Shown: positions 39,001-39,146, counted from the stretch's first letter. The stretch: DNA of 64,000 nucleotides from Diploptera punctata (GCA_030220185.1 JASPKZ010007251.1:818501-882500), one strand, 5' to 3'. The notes: a model not told the origin generated them from the sequence alone. Translations and numbers: made by a program.

Positions 39001-39146
39001 ATCACTATGCATCTCCAGATGCTACTCATAGCCTACAAGCATCTGACGGCAGTAACAGCAAATCTTACGATGAAGAAGGTGGCGGGGAATTTGGTGGTCT
39101 CGTTTCTTACTTCTCAAGTCAGCGTGAGGATGATCTTGACGCGTAG
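1..39146 (+). CDS. Rsf1: Rsf1 ortholog, 3' part of gene (nine coding exons)
   Basis: Gene model joined from 3-134, 2792-2946, 6035-6369, 10378-10538, 16279-16390, 18875-18983, 29597-29707, 33092-33508 and 37166-39146. The family is a histone-binding nuclear protein that pairs with the ISWI/SNF2H ATPase to form the RSF nucleosome-spacing complex. Identification rests on the order RRKRLAYVG, YRFNEYDD, GNQGRGKDI, then acidic stretches, GKKINY and a GLVSYF tail, which matches the region after the PHD finger of animal RSF1. Introns have GT/AG ends and phases agree from exon 2 onward. The PHD finger, WHIM region and start codon lie upstream of the window. Oddities: exon 1/exon 2 phase mismatch and two frame breaks, in exons 8 and 9. 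Introns are packed with transposons. The identification is strong; boundaries of exons 1/2 and the frame breaks are less sure. Confidence 0.85.
3..134 (+). CDS. Rsf1: Rsf1 exon (first in window)
   Basis: Frame 3 reads a basic stretch followed by RKRLAYVGFSLDNVLP, matching the segment right after the PHD finger in RSF1. The donor is GTG|GTAAGT at 134/135, phase 0. The next exon needs phase 1, so an unseen short exon or a one-base error is implied. One extra A in the AAA run at 116-119 would change the last codons to an acidic stretch and restore the phase. The 5' end of this exon is cut by the window edge. Confidence 0.75.
135..818. other. Intron 1 left part
   Basis: AT-rich intron containing one coding relic at 343-552. 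No other structure was recognised in this stretch. Confidence 0.5.
343..552 (+). pseudogene. Relic of a multicopy arthropod gene, C-terminal piece
   Basis: An open stretch (stop at 550-552) reads NELTQEISAMEKRYQGIWNP then MLADYC, KRDAP and YSRKS. This resembles the C-terminal region of a protein family of unknown function found in many copies in arthropod genomes; the same family occurs broken on the minus strand at 27440-29475. No start or splice context is seen, so it is a fragment. Confidence 0.5.
835..1048. mobile_element. PLE-type inverted dimer with 16 bp target duplication
   Basis: Arms starting ATATTATTTTTAGTCTGG pair across a short centre. The 16 bp ATTAAAGGTTGTGATT flanks it at 819-834 and 1049-1064. 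The right arm carries an extra terminal block (AACCTCAAAATATAACTTCC). The centre holds a hammerhead-like CTGACGA-C-AAAACA/TGTTTT stem, with the GAAA box intact only in one arm. Confidence 0.8.
1388..1718 (+). mobile_element. tRNA-headed SINE, family 3
   Basis: The B-box-like GGTTTGATTCCC lies near the 5' end, followed by a body with CCTCACCTGTAAGACAAATG and an ATC-rich stretch. It ends in a (GATA)n run at 1699-1718. Copies sit at 17863-18060 and 54689-55030. Confidence 0.7.
1722..2458 (-). mobile_element. Penelope-like element, endonuclease end, folded back at its 5' side
   Basis: Read on the minus strand, 2306-2034 encodes a GIY-YIG domain: SGIYQIKCKEYEEVYIGKTK, then LKTRMKEHLRN. The rest of the ORF to 1740 is frameshifted. 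It ends in CTGATGA-T-GGAAT/ATTCC-GAA-ACTAGT-C (about 1752-1795) and TATGAGGTGAG. At 2404-2458 a short inverted copy of 2290-2360 makes the outer foldback, abutting a non-LTR fragment. PLE endonuclease nicks target DNA for retrotransposition; this copy is dead. Confidence 0.8.
2459..2715 (+). mobile_element. Non-LTR retrotransposon fragment, family N1
   Basis: Broken frames read GCKTLTLTLREEKRLQIFEN and a following segment resembling RTLKSHKL-WAGHVAQLGNG, the linker after the reverse transcriptase. The same family is at 14860-16100, where the matching GCETWTLTLREERRLQVFEN is clear. Confidence 0.65.
2792..2946 (+). CDS. Rsf1: Rsf1 exon with YRFNEYDD block
   Basis: A serine/acidic leader (PESEEKSSSSSESG) is followed by LRERRQTMFSYRFNEYDD, the most conserved RSF1 block after the PHD finger. 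The acceptor could be the AG at 2790-2791 (used here) or 2787-2788; the two differ by one codon, and the first choice avoids a TAG in one phase. It ends CAG|GTAAGT, phase 0. A tRNA-like retroelement inserted just inside the donor (target duplication from +3). Confidence 0.85.
2963..3174 (+). mobile_element. Full-length tRNA-like retroelement with 14 bp target duplication
   Basis: AAGTGTTGTATTTA flanks the element at 2949-2962 and 3175-3188. It starts CGATTTTTATTATTAATTTA, contains a tRNA-like module at 3079-3152 (D arm AGCTCAGTTGGTAGAGC, T arm GGGTTCGAGTCCC) and ends TTTTTCTCTTCAAATAT. The module has short variable loop and an anticodon loop CCGGAAA lacking U33, so it is not a working tRNA. 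The target starts three bases into the Rsf1 intron, and the donor is preserved. Confidence 0.85.
3387..3695 (+). mobile_element. tRNA-headed SINE, family 2
   Basis: The head has TAGCTTAGTTGGTTAAGCC and GGATTTGAGTCCC as A and B boxes; the body includes GACTCAGCCTCTAATGG and GGGCTGACAACC, an A13 run, and a tail GGGATCACTTTACC. Other copies: 25084-25417 (best), 32280-32543, 57462-57660. Confidence 0.75.
3855..4470 (-). mobile_element. Second Penelope-like family, GIY-YIG ORF
   Basis: Minus strand 4450-4034 reads GLYRIPCSCGEVYISTTKR, then INTRLQEHMRHCRLKQNEQS, then HYYTRLYREAIEIYKH and IWIPALH. The C-x-C spacing and the HYY..R.REAIEI motif point to the Neptune/Coprina-like PLE branch, distinct from the main family here. 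The YIG glycine is Ser in this copy (YIS), so it is probably inactive. Downstream (3950-3880, minus) lies CTGATGA-G-GTCTAC/GTAGAC-GAAT, a hammerhead-like remnant. Confidence 0.75.
4470..4560. mobile_element. PLE terminal fragment
   Basis: GGCCGTGAAAGCCTACAA is the inverse of the CTTTCACGGCC terminus at 10789-10810, suggesting a piece of the second PLE family next to the mariner relic. Confidence 0.4.
4563..4790 (+). pseudogene. mariner transposase relic
   Basis: Reads NRVLLQDNARPHTAETT, then LGGIELLSYPAYSSDLVPSD and YHQFRS. These are the second and third catalytic motifs of a mariner DD34D transposase (QDNARPH and SPDLAPSD), separated by about the right distance. N-terminal HTH and both TIRs were not found, and the frame decays after 4780. 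Confidence 0.75.
4926..5462 (+). repeat. Interspersed repeat R4
   Basis: Begins near GTCCCCATCTAGGGGATATG and contains CAGAGGCTATAAGATGGCAG and CAGGCCTTGACCTAATACTTG, ending in a GAAG-rich tail. Copies at 20338-21022 and 34634-35025. Probably a short retrotransposon or non-LTR 3' end; class unknown. Confidence 0.65.
5555..5960 (-). mobile_element. PLE endonuclease remnant
   Basis: The minus strand retains degraded GIY-YIG coding: SGIYQI-C, then IYIGKTKRNLKTRVKEHLSN-like reading with stops, followed by the MNFEIP-type tail toward 5560. No intact ORF. Confidence 0.6.
6035..6369 (+). CDS. Rsf1: Rsf1 exon with RGKDI block
   Basis: The acceptor TTTTAAG precedes 6035 and the frame is phase 0, agreeing with the previous exon. 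It encodes DEMEAVKGAGNQGRGKDI, equal to the RGKDIST region of vertebrate RSF1, then an alanine run, a basic patch, a very acidic run and a GRKKHRRLNSLD motif. The donor AG|GTATGA at 6369/6370 leaves two bases (phase 2). Likely an intrinsically disordered chromatin-binding segment. Confidence 0.9.
6425..6749 (-). mobile_element. PLE terminal remnant
   Basis: TTGACTCACCTCGTATTTTT at 6440 is the usual PLE end read backward; next comes degraded C-terminal coding (TCCAAATC.. CCCCGGGAATTTC). A short inverted copy of the segment near 6660-6680 (AGATTTATCTAACA) closes it at 6717-6740. Confidence 0.55.
6768..6876. mobile_element. Minimal PLE inverted dimer, 18 bp target duplication
   Basis: AGTTAGAATGTATATTTA flanks at 6750-6767 and 6877-6894. 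The left arm has the terminal block TTTTAGGAAGTGATATTTTG; the right arm stops at TAATAT. The arms meet directly at AATATTAT/ATAATATT with no ribozyme left. Confidence 0.8.
7000..7130 (-). mobile_element. PLE terminal fragment with hammerhead-like core
   Basis: The minus strand reads CTGAAGA-T, a TGACC/GGTTA stem and GAA-ACCGGT-C (about 7075-7035), then TATGAGGTGAG. A stray terminal block CCTATCTACATAACTTAATA sits at 7747-7766. Confidence 0.55.
7246..7530 (+). mobile_element. tRNA-headed SINE, family 1
   Basis: A box CATAGCCGAGTGGTTAAGG and B box GGTTCGAGTCTCC give a Ser/Leu-like head; the body includes TTTCGGCCAGTATGGGACCG and ACACATGTGGATGTGA. Inverted copies at 26122-26468 and 48362-48672; a fragment at 58162-58237. 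Confidence 0.75.
7530..8276. other. Intron stretch without recognised feature
   Basis: Mostly AT-rich; a GC-richer patch at about 7990-8150 has no ORF or repeat that I recognise. Confidence 0.4.
8277..8447. mobile_element. Inverted dimer, H family
   Basis: Arms AATATAAAATTATGGAATAT plus CACCTGAAAGGTCC are inverted around a short centre with CCCATCATCGGCAGG. Related copies at 34177-34306 and 45412-45690. The GAA-AGGCCT or AGGTCC junction after the stem resembles the PLE ribozyme family. Confidence 0.65.
8666..8905. mobile_element. PLE inverted dimer with 11 bp target duplication
   Basis: ATGGAGAATAT flanks at 8655-8665 and 8906-8916. Arms share TTACCTCTCCTCATATAAATTTTC. The right arm carries the extra terminal block ending TAATTCCTATAAAAGTTAA; the left arm is shorter. 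Both arms hold a hammerhead-like motif; the + strand one is complete. Confidence 0.85.
8772..8818 (+). ncRNA. Hammerhead-ribozyme-like motif, all three stems
   Basis: Stem I AAGTT (8772-8776) pairs with AACTT (8814-8818). Core CTGAGGA 8777-8783, one extra T at 8784, stem II GAGAC/GTCTC (8785-8789, 8797-8801) with a 7-base loop, GAA 8802-8804, short stem III ATCGCGCT (8805-8812), and C at 8813 as the expected cleavage base. This is the type I layout described for PLE-encoded hammerheads, apart from the extra base. Confidence 0.75.
9327..9611. mobile_element. PLE inverted dimer with 14 bp target duplication
   Basis: AACAATGTTTCTAT flanks at 9313-9326 and 9612-9625. The left arm is full (TGTTGGGAAGTAAATATTCT block), the right arm stops at GAATTTC. 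The centre has the degraded C-terminal codons and CTGAAAC-TGCAGT ribozyme remnants. Confidence 0.8.
9626..10377. other. Intron stretch, nothing recognised
   Basis: AT-rich, short ORFs only, no repeat shared with the rest of the window that I can see. Confidence 0.4.
10378..10538 (+). CDS. Rsf1: Rsf1 acidic/RG exon
   Basis: The acceptor GTTTCAG at 10371-10377 gives phase 2 entry. The exon reads SSEEEEEEEDD, then DDSDDSDV and a GRRGRRGRRGKR basic repeat, ending RRSTRARVTRFDKEF. The donor A|GTAAGT at 10538/10539 is phase 1. Alternating acidic and basic blocks are typical of the RSF1 C-terminal half. Confidence 0.85.
10823..11012. mobile_element. PLE inverted dimer with 13 bp target duplication
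   Basis: TTATTATGATGTT flanks at 10810-10822 and 11013-11025. Arms begin ATATTATTTTTGGTCTGGAC and meet near an A/T-rich centre at 10890-10905. The right arm has the extra terminal block. Confidence 0.85.
11147..11318. mobile_element. PLE inverted dimer with 14 bp target duplication
   Basis: AATTTTGTTGACTA flanks at 11133-11146 and 11319-11332. The left arm is full (TTTTAGGAAGTAATATTTTG), the right stops at AATAATTT. The centre keeps CGAAACATGT. Confidence 0.85.
11400..12350. other. Intron stretch with faint PLE terminal blocks
   Basis: AGGAAGTAACATTATGAG at 11519 and AATTATGAGGTGAGTTGTCA at 11635 look like worn PLE ends. The rest is unassigned. Confidence 0.35.
12360..12530 (-). mobile_element. 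Non-LTR retrotransposon tail, family N3
   Basis: The minus strand reads HVQRMDPTRWSRQILAYTSK then GPRNLGRHRKLWDE, the linker after reverse transcriptase with its GRP-like motif. Short and 5' truncated. Confidence 0.6.
12845..13416. mobile_element. Composite tRNA-like element with 12 bp target duplication
   Basis: ATTAAGAGGTTT flanks at 12833-12844 and 13417-13428. It contains two direct tRNA-like modules (13021-13093 and 13325-13397, each 73 nt, nearly identical) and between them an inverted copy of the 5' end (TTATCTTTCATTGAGAAATG). Confidence 0.8.
13541..13584 (+). ncRNA. Hammerhead-like motif
   Basis: TCG/CGA stem I, CTGATGA (13544-13550), extra T, a GACT/AGTC stem with AAGA loop, GAA, then ACATATGT and T. 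The minus-strand partner in the other arm retains GGGGCT/AGCCC(T). Stem II is weakened here. Confidence 0.55.
13660..13984. other. Intron stretch, nothing recognised
   Basis: AT-rich; a GATGATGATGAT run near 13733. No ORF of note. Confidence 0.35.
13985..14410 (+). mobile_element. Non-LTR retrotransposon tail, family N2
   Basis: Reads RLKVYKTLALPTLLYGNEVW, TLKQKDIQRLRSAEMRYLRR, then after a one-base break in an A7 run (14151-14157) DILEELHMESLENKISDYKS and GRRRPGRPLKRLLDG, ending in (ATG)n. This is the conserved C-terminal extension after the RT thumb, with a microsatellite tail typical of retrotransposon 3' ends. A second copy of the last 180 bp lies at 23755-23952. Confidence 0.75.
14460..14765. 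repeat. Degenerate tRNA-like repeats, third type
   Basis: AACCGGAAATTGAACCCTGG at 14469 and GGGGTTTGATTCCCAGTTTAG at 14741 look like T arms in opposite directions. Related to 19377-19450 and 54570-54668. Confidence 0.4.
14948..15246. mobile_element. PLE inverted dimer, 13 bp target duplication with one mismatch
   Basis: ACCTGGGAACAAT (14935-14947) and ACCTAGGAACAAT (15247-15259) flank it, inside N1 coding. Arms share GACTCACCTCATACTTAACT. The ribozyme-like core is UUGAGAA instead of CUGANGA, while the stem II GTCAC/GTGAC (left-arm copy) and ATCCGGAT palindrome are kept. Confidence 0.85.
15496..15731. mobile_element. tRNA-like foldback element, 12 bp target duplication
   Basis: TACTTAGGAAAT at 15484-15495 and 15732-15743. 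The left part holds the 5' end CGATGTTTTTATTATT and a complete inverted tRNA-like module (15565-15637, minus); the right arm has the module minus its acceptor stem (15648-15711) and stops at CTTCAAA. Confidence 0.85.
16279..16390 (+). CDS. Rsf1: Rsf1 exon
   Basis: The acceptor TTTCAG ends at 16278 and entry is phase 1. It encodes NDDSDESIEPRRKKTRRLWH and a serine/acidic tract ending GKKKKR. The donor AAAAG|GTACAT at 16390/16391 is phase 2. A near-copy of the acceptor, AATTTCAGTTGATGATAA, sits 70 bp upstream (16201-16218). Confidence 0.85.
16560..16885. mobile_element. tRNA-like foldback element
   Basis: TATTATTCATTTCATACATC start, minus-strand tRNA-like module at about 16630-16701 and plus-strand module at about 16798-16870, arms diverged. 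It ends with TTTTTCTTCAGATATG. Confidence 0.7.
16890..17450. other. Intron stretch, nothing recognised
   Basis: AT-rich with T-runs near 17310. No feature found. Confidence 0.4.
17455..17745 (-). mobile_element. tRNA-headed SINE, family 5
   Basis: Shares GATAAATGATAA, AATTCCAGA-CATGG and a tRNA-like head (read on minus strand) with 51590-51885, where GGGTTTGATTCCCGGTCAG is clear. An opposite-strand piece occurs at 18075-18215. Confidence 0.6.
17863..18060 (+). mobile_element. tRNA-headed SINE, family 3, truncated
   Basis: CTGTGCTCTCGAGGTAGAGT and GGGTTTGATCCTTGGTCGG head, then GGGTTTTTCCTCAGTTGTAA. It stops where the ATC-rich part begins. Confidence 0.7.
18075..18215 (+). repeat. SINE family 5 fragment
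   Basis: TAACCCCGCTTTCCAGGCAC and AGAAGTGGGTTACAATTAAG are the inverse of parts of the copies at 17455 and 51590. Confidence 0.5.
18330..18795. mobile_element. PLE inverted dimer, 13 bp target duplication
   Basis: TTGTTACATACAT at 18317-18329 and 18796-18808. Full left arm (ATAGGAAGTAACATTAAGAG), right arm ends ATGTTTTAATTA. Each arm has the end of the endonuclease ORF (minus: NEFTNEVPFW...; plus: PERNLISKFIGPE) and a degraded ribozyme core (CTGACGA / CTGATGA with GGGGCT..AGCTCT, ACATGT). It ends 66 bp before Rsf1 exon 18875-18983. Confidence 0.85.
18875..18983 (+). CDS. Rsf1: Rsf1 lysine-rich exon
   Basis: The acceptor TAAATAG ends at 18874 and entry is phase 2. It encodes KYHVESHKIKSKKKKKKKHS, then an acidic-basic mix ending NRSKNPR. 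The donor AGG|GTAGGG at 18983/18984 is phase 0. A PLE inverted dimer ends only 66 bp upstream of the acceptor side. Low complexity limits homology; assignment rests on phase continuity and position. Confidence 0.75.
19014..19540. other. Intron stretch with one worn tRNA-like repeat
   Basis: Third-type tRNA-like remnant around 19377-19450 (TTTTAACCCTGGATCTCTG). The rest is unassigned AT-rich DNA. Confidence 0.4.
19553..20059. mobile_element. PLE inverted dimer, 10 bp target duplication
   Basis: TTTTATCATT at 19543-19552 and 20060-20069. Left arm is full (ATAATAAATTTGGGAATTTT). Each arm has tandem copies of a 33-bp-spaced unit (AAACTGCCATCTGGTGTTC, CTTTTGAA), coding for repeated TPDGSLEN/ENNSF-type residues at the ORF end. 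Ribozyme remnant CTGAGGA-T-GGTGAC/GTCACT-GAT-ACTGCAGT-G. Confidence 0.85.
20338..21022 (+). repeat. Repeat R4 with an internal 279 bp tandem duplication
   Basis: Same repeat as 4926-5462. The part from about 20417 to 20695 is repeated at 20696-20974 with no difference that I can see (TTGCACTCTTTTAAC... to GGATCAATTTTC). The flanks are single-copy parts of R4. Confidence 0.8.
21034..21259. mobile_element. PLE inverted dimer
   Basis: TAATATACAC at 21024-21033 and 21260-21269 flank it. Arms share ATGAGGT..TTTACATTAATGAAT and CATCTCACCTCATAAAG. Right arm stops early. Confidence 0.75.
21270..22196 (+). mobile_element. Penelope-like element, 5' truncated, with long ORF
   Basis: Carries the 255-codon ORF and 3' end (TATGAGGTAAGATG, CCTCATAATGTGTTTACC). 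The same AATATACAC(GAT) target sequence flanks it again at 22197-22208, so the two neighbouring insertions share one target motif. Confidence 0.75.
21305..22072 (+). CDS. PLE RT-endonuclease C-terminal ORF (GIY-YIG)
   Basis: 255 codons, open. Residues 1-105 are the thumb/linker (KKEYNHILDIANLNGF, ITYHPGIHNKFQKIFKKF). Residues 118-190: GIYQIDCRDCNKVNIGKTKR, LDTRTKEHFRNIK, then TVWEKIFIQKNK. The GIY-YIG nuclease nicks target DNA. The Tyr of the YIG motif is Asn here (NIG), a catalytic residue, so nuclease activity is doubtful. The tail has a duplicated ISKF(I/V)KS(I/T)PDGN unit. The stop TGA lies in the stem of a degraded ribozyme (GAATG/CATTT, then GAA-AACTATAGTT). RT core is missing. Confidence 0.85.
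   Translation: MIYRLLNVPLNEEDFKKEYNHILDIANLNGFGKEIIITKLKKFRQQKRLKEYTTLQSDSKKGKQFKKITYHPGIHNKFQKIFKKFNITLAPINKFSLGNLLITNKKMNTPDSKKSGIYQIDCRDCNKVNIGKTKRNLDTRTKEHFRNIKNGEIEKSAIAAHSLLEGHRIEKEAKLLKHLEKPLDLTVWEKIFIQKNKFKSMNFDIPDERDLISKFIKSIPDGNDISKFVKSTPDGNVIEGDSNEYPVVIMAVENE
22210..23206. other. Intron stretch, nothing recognised
   Basis: AT-rich; no ORF above 60 codons and no shared repeat found. Confidence 0.4.
23755..23952 (+). mobile_element. N2 retrotransposon tail at the dimer centre
   Basis: Nearly identical to 14221-14410, including GGAAGAAGAAGACCAGGACG and the (GATGAT)n tail. It sits exactly where the two PLE arms would meet. Confidence 0.8.
23953..24691 (+). CDS. PLE C-terminal ORF with GIY-YIG, one stop inside
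   Basis: Read as two frames in register, broken by TAA at 24185-24187. First part KVPLKGENFKKEYENILNIA and KFQKIFD; second part NITLAPINKFS, SGIYQINCNDCSKVYIGKTK, LETRTKEHFRNIKN, TIWEMIFIQKNKYRSMNFDI. The GIY-YIG motif is intact. The C-terminus DAMTDEGHDIV is encoded by the ribozyme module: ACTGATGAAGGACATGATAT. The stop TGA at 24689-24691 uses the last base of stem II and the GA of the GAA box. Most similar to the ORF at 21305. Confidence 0.85.
24659..24707 (+). ncRNA. Hammerhead-like motif overlapping ORF end
   Basis: CTGATGA 24666-24672, extra A 24673, stem II GGACA/TGTCT (24674-24678, 24685-24689), GAA 24690-24692, ACCGTCGGT 24693-24701 as odd palindrome, A at 24702, and a 3 bp TGA/TCA stem I. 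The minus-strand copy in the left arm reads ACCGCCGGT. Confidence 0.65.
25084..25417 (+). mobile_element. tRNA-headed SINE, family 2, best copy
   Basis: A box TAGCATAGTGGTTAAGGC, B box GGGTTCGAGCCCC, then GCAGGGCTGACAACC and the 3' end GGGATCTCTTTACTTTACTT. Confidence 0.8.
25421..25803 (+). pseudogene. pogo/Tigger-like transposase, DNA-binding N-terminus
   Basis: After one frame change, EREFGILESSMRYWRKQKDA then RAFRGPKTGKYPAVEDEL and ITVTHDMLQLCACEIA. This matches the Brinker/CENP-B type HTH pair of pogo-class transposases. The DDE catalytic part is absent. Confidence 0.7.
26122..26468 (-). mobile_element. tRNA-headed SINE, family 1, inverted
   Basis: The minus strand begins CGCGCCATAGCCGAGTGG at 26468 with GGTTCGGGTCTCC as B box and runs to about 26122 (GGCCTTTGAGACCTGTCGCG). 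Confidence 0.8.
26470..27440. other. Intron stretch, mostly unassigned
   Basis: A tRNA-like fragment ATATTTGAAGAGAAAAATTA at 27292-27335 is truncated in its T arm. No other feature recognised. Confidence 0.4.
27440..27675 (-). pseudogene. Relic of multicopy arthropod gene, C-terminal part
   Basis: Minus-strand frames give SLKLHFLK-type and FLQTW-L residues, then VKDSIRTSRTWNNDTRELGM, equivalent to the segment before the RYQG motif seen at 343-552. Continues upstream (minus sense) at 27841-28042 and 29160-29475. Function unknown. Confidence 0.5.
27676..27840. mobile_element. PLE inverted dimer, 14 bp target duplication
   Basis: ACTCATTGAATGTC at 27662-27675 and 27841-27854. Full left arm (AAATTTGGGAAATAACATTA); right arm stops after CATTAATTT. 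Confidence 0.85.
27841..28042 (-). pseudogene. Relic of multicopy arthropod gene, middle part
   Basis: Minus strand reads LLDAKLNNIRYSE, then NECHGARSL and VVQNFLE, resembling the middle of the same family (…KLKAGIFVGPQIR…VVxNFLGN). Interrupted on both sides by PLE dimers. Confidence 0.5.
28058..28314. mobile_element. PLE inverted dimer, shared-target array member 1
   Basis: Flanked by TAGTTACATAGAT at 28043-28055 and 28315-28327. Left arm full, right arm stops at GAATTTTAA. Ribozyme remnant with ACTGCAGT. Confidence 0.8.
28328..28595. mobile_element. PLE inverted dimer, shared-target array member 2
   Basis: Same flank at 28315-28327 and 28596-28608. Here the right arm is full (ATAATGTTTACTTCCCAACA). 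On the + strand CTGACGA-T-GAACA/TGTTT-like stem (ATATTT), GAA-ATCGCGAT-A and a TTATGG/TCATGG stem I at about 28440-28500. Confidence 0.8.
28611..29141. mobile_element. tRNA-like foldback, shared-target array member 3
   Basis: AGTTACATAGATAT at 28597-28610 and 29142-29155. Minus-strand module at 28673-28731 lacks part of the anticodon arm; plus-strand module at 28939-29011. Between them arms GCATTTGGGGTTAGGGAATT. Contains a nested PLE piece. Confidence 0.8.
29037..29120. mobile_element. 84 bp PLE end piece, 13 bp target duplication
   Basis: ATATTTTTCTATT at 29024-29036 and 29121-29133. It joins a CACTCACCTCATACTTCATA arm directly to the terminal block CCTCATAGTGTTATTTCC. Confidence 0.8.
29160..29475 (-). 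pseudogene. Relic of multicopy arthropod gene, N-proximal part
   Basis: Minus strand reads SGYTKFPCFICEWGSRACDK, HLEKKQWPHRLKLVSGDKIS and FLPSSAHQTGYDEAVCQGMA. These resemble the GYTKFPCFLC..W / HxKLGLMKQFVKA region of an arthropod protein family known in many copies, function unknown. Probably itself spread by a transposon. Confidence 0.6.
29597..29707 (+). CDS. Rsf1: Rsf1 exon with KKINY motif
   Basis: The acceptor TTACAG ends at 29596, phase 0 in and phase 0 out (GAG|GTAAAT). It encodes IKYGGLDDDDDDEF, then LPRTRGKKINYQEIPGSESE, which resembles the RRNQKRQINYKEDSES segment of RSF1. It follows a 10.6 kb intron, the longest in the window. Confidence 0.8.
29726..30010. mobile_element. Worn PLE ends (AAATTTGGGA family)
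   Basis: ATAATAAATTTGGGAATTTT at 29729 and two direct copies of the inner segment (ACACAGAA-ACTGCAGTA, CTTTTCCATCCTCAGCTG) at 29822-29870 and 29938-29985. Confidence 0.55.
30020..30175. mobile_element. Short PLE inverted dimer
   Basis: TATAGGAAGTAACACTATGA start, arms TCAGATATAAATATCTCACC / GGTATTTATATCTGATTC. Ribozyme lost. Confidence 0.6.
30509..31811 (+). mobile_element. Tc1/mariner DD41D element, full length but broken ORF
   Basis: TIRs CGGAGGGTTGTTTCCGATCT and, inverted, CGGAGGGTTGTTTCTGATCT, TA on both sides (30507-30508, 31812-31813); 1303 bp. ORF pieces: MPKKIGPFWEGYIAVLSDAN (30653), PDVIRKVKVLISGGNPATQK (30870), FLVTLDEAYVYLGD (31111) with the first D, KVWVHQDKASSHT (31404) with the second, and SPDASPMDF with the third. 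Once a one-base break in AAA (31468) is allowed, 41 residues separate the last two D, as in the rosa/visitor-type DD41D group. At least two more frame breaks, one in an A14 run at 30826. Confidence 0.8.
32004..32099. mobile_element. 96 bp PLE inverted dimer, 15 bp target duplication
   Basis: ATGAAGTATTTTAAT at 31989-32003 and 32100-32114. Left arm with GTTTTATTTTAGGAAGTAAT; arms TTATTTGGAGTCT meet at ATTTATATTTAG. Confidence 0.8.
32280..32543 (+). mobile_element. tRNA-headed SINE, family 2, 5' truncated
   Basis: Starts in the B box (GGCTTCGAGTCCC) and shows the body GATTCAGCCTCTAACAG and 3' end GGGATCACTTTACTTTAC. Confidence 0.7.
32557..33037 (+). mobile_element. Internally deleted pogo/Tigger-like element
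   Basis: TIRs TACCGTATTGACCCGAATAT and, inverted, TACCGTATTGGTCCAAATAT with TA flanks. At 32876 an ORF start reads MSENVKRKTSTNLAIWCSYD then AGFKLAV, the beginning of the transposase DNA-binding domain; it then jumps to the right end. Confidence 0.65.
33092..33508 (+). CDS. Rsf1: Rsf1 acidic exon with one frame break
   Basis: The acceptor GTTTCAG ends at 33091, phase 0. It opens ELIRAVTKLKESEDEYVASE. Around 33151-33163 the open acidic frame shifts by one: the first frame turns into a basic run, while the frame starting at 33163 gives VEDDEEEEAEPEPEDEDEE and stays open to the donor GAAG|GTATGA at 33508/33509 (phase 1). One more A in the AAA at 33161-33163 joins the two frames. No acceptor in the right phase explains the shift by splicing. 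Sequencing error or recent mutation are both possible. Confidence 0.7.
33562..33972. mobile_element. tRNA-like inverted dimer, 13 bp target duplication
   Basis: TATTGAGGTTCTA at 33549-33561 and 33973-33985. Two complete 73-nt modules, minus 33586-33658 and plus 33830-33902, perfect inverted copies. The right arm has the extra end (TTTATCTTTCATTGAGAAAC, AAAAAACATC). It starts 53 bp after Rsf1 exon 33092-33508. Confidence 0.85.
34007..34390. mobile_element. MITE with CACGAGTGATTTCC ends
   Basis: Left end GTGAGTGATTTCCAATTTAT, right end ATAATTTGGAAATCACTTGT then GGCATTACTTATGA. Second copy at 56740-56990, fragment at 62630-62690. An H-family hairpin (34177-34306) is inserted. Confidence 0.55.
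34634..35025 (+). repeat. Repeat R4 copy
   Basis: Same start (GTCCTCATCTAGGGGATATG) and end (CTTGGCCTAATACTTGGAAG) as the other copies; directly abuts the 3' end of a retrotransposon. Confidence 0.7.
35026..35821 (-). mobile_element. Non-LTR retrotransposon, family N5, 3' part
   Basis: (AAT)n at 35024-35038 is the inverted tail, then the 3' UTR with AAGGCCATAAGGCCTTCTC. The ORF follows. 5' truncated where a PLE dimer (35822) sits. Confidence 0.75.
35313..35858 (-). CDS. Reverse-transcriptase polyprotein, C-terminal fragment
   Basis: 181 codons on the minus strand: LKQILVQTLIMPHFDYCDIL, RLQRAYNACIQFIFNLRRYD, RRTLHSHILLFQILHT, LGTRSQNSSLLLIPQHRT and SAWNSLPSHVRD. This is the C-terminal domain after RT in Jockey/CR1-like elements. 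The first ~15 codons come from the adjacent PLE sequence, so the ATG is fortuitous. Confidence 0.75.
   Translation of the reverse strand: MNNNLIMLFPIYSFKNFLPAKLKQILVQTLIMPHFDYCDILLTNLTTDLSDRLQRAYNACIQFIFNLRRYDHVSPSFQALSWLRLNDRRTLHSHILLFQILHTYLPTYLTRFQNLSAHHNLGTRSQNSSLLLIPQHRTCLYSESYTISMTSAWNSLPSHVRDCQSLSLFKSKLTDILSSTQ
35822..35945. mobile_element. Short PLE inverted dimer
   Basis: ATATGGGAAACAACATTATA start; arms TTTATATCTTACATCATAG / CTATGAGGTAAGATATAAA meet at TTTATGAAAATATAAA. Confidence 0.65.
36019..36249. mobile_element. PLE inverted dimer inside a tRNA-like element, 15 bp target duplication
   Basis: AACAACGTATGAAAA at 36004-36018 and 36250-36264. Full left arm (GTTATGTAGATAGGAAATAA), right arm ends AAATAAAC. 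Core UUGAGAA-T-GTCAC/GTGAC-GAA-ACCCTGGGT. Confidence 0.9.
36265..36347 (+). mobile_element. tRNA-like module fused to PLE ORF
   Basis: GCCCAGATAGCTCAGTCGGT to CCTGTGTTCGAA (36287-36348) lacks the 3' half of its T arm; PLE coding sequence follows with no gap. Confidence 0.75.
36348..36732 (+). CDS. PLE GIY-YIG endonuclease ORF, N-terminally cut
   Basis: Open from the tRNA-like junction: CEECEKFYIGKTKRNLKTRV, KEHLRNVKKGEVEKSAVAAH, LTVWKKIYIQKSEKKKLMNF. The CxxC and YIG halves are present but the GIY half is lost at the fusion. C-terminal codons DDTEDGTETMFRN are encoded by the ribozyme (CTGAAGATGGAACAGAAACT). TAG stop at 36730-36732 is in the ACTAGT palindrome. The element ends near 36815 with ATACCTCATACCAAGAATTC. 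Confidence 0.8.
36691..36741 (+). ncRNA. Hammerhead-like motif, all three stems
   Basis: Stem I GACGATA (36691-36697) with TATAGTC (36735-36741), 6 of 7 pairs; CTGAAGA 36698-36704; extra T; stem II GGAAC/GTTCC (36706-36710, 36720-36724); GAA; ACTAGT 36728-36733; T at 36734 as cleavage base. Confidence 0.75.
36816..37165. other. Intron end, nothing recognised
   Basis: AT-rich sequence up to a strong polypyrimidine tract before the last coding exon. Confidence 0.4.
37166..39146 (+). CDS. Rsf1: Rsf1 last coding exon, one frame break
   Basis: The acceptor TTTCAG ends at 37165, phase 1. First part (37166-about 37648): an acidic run, lysine/proline repeats (EKKPKAPRKPREKKPK) and a second acidic block ending QQAELEKAKEKKRQ. 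The frame then moves by one at about 37645-37651 (GGCAAAAGAGG); one extra A gives RQKEEAKKLEKKEQ and leads into the second part to 39146. That part is rich in Pro, Ser, Gly and Gln, includes an RRGRGRGKAAL patch at about 37890-37925, and ends GEFGGLVSYFSSQREDDLDA before TAG. It is disordered, with no domain seen. The tail resembles the short hydrophobic end of RSF1. Confidence 0.75.

Noticed and set aside
38625..39029. Arg/Trp-rich minus-strand ORF
   Set aside because: Shadow of the proline-rich coding strand, no motif.
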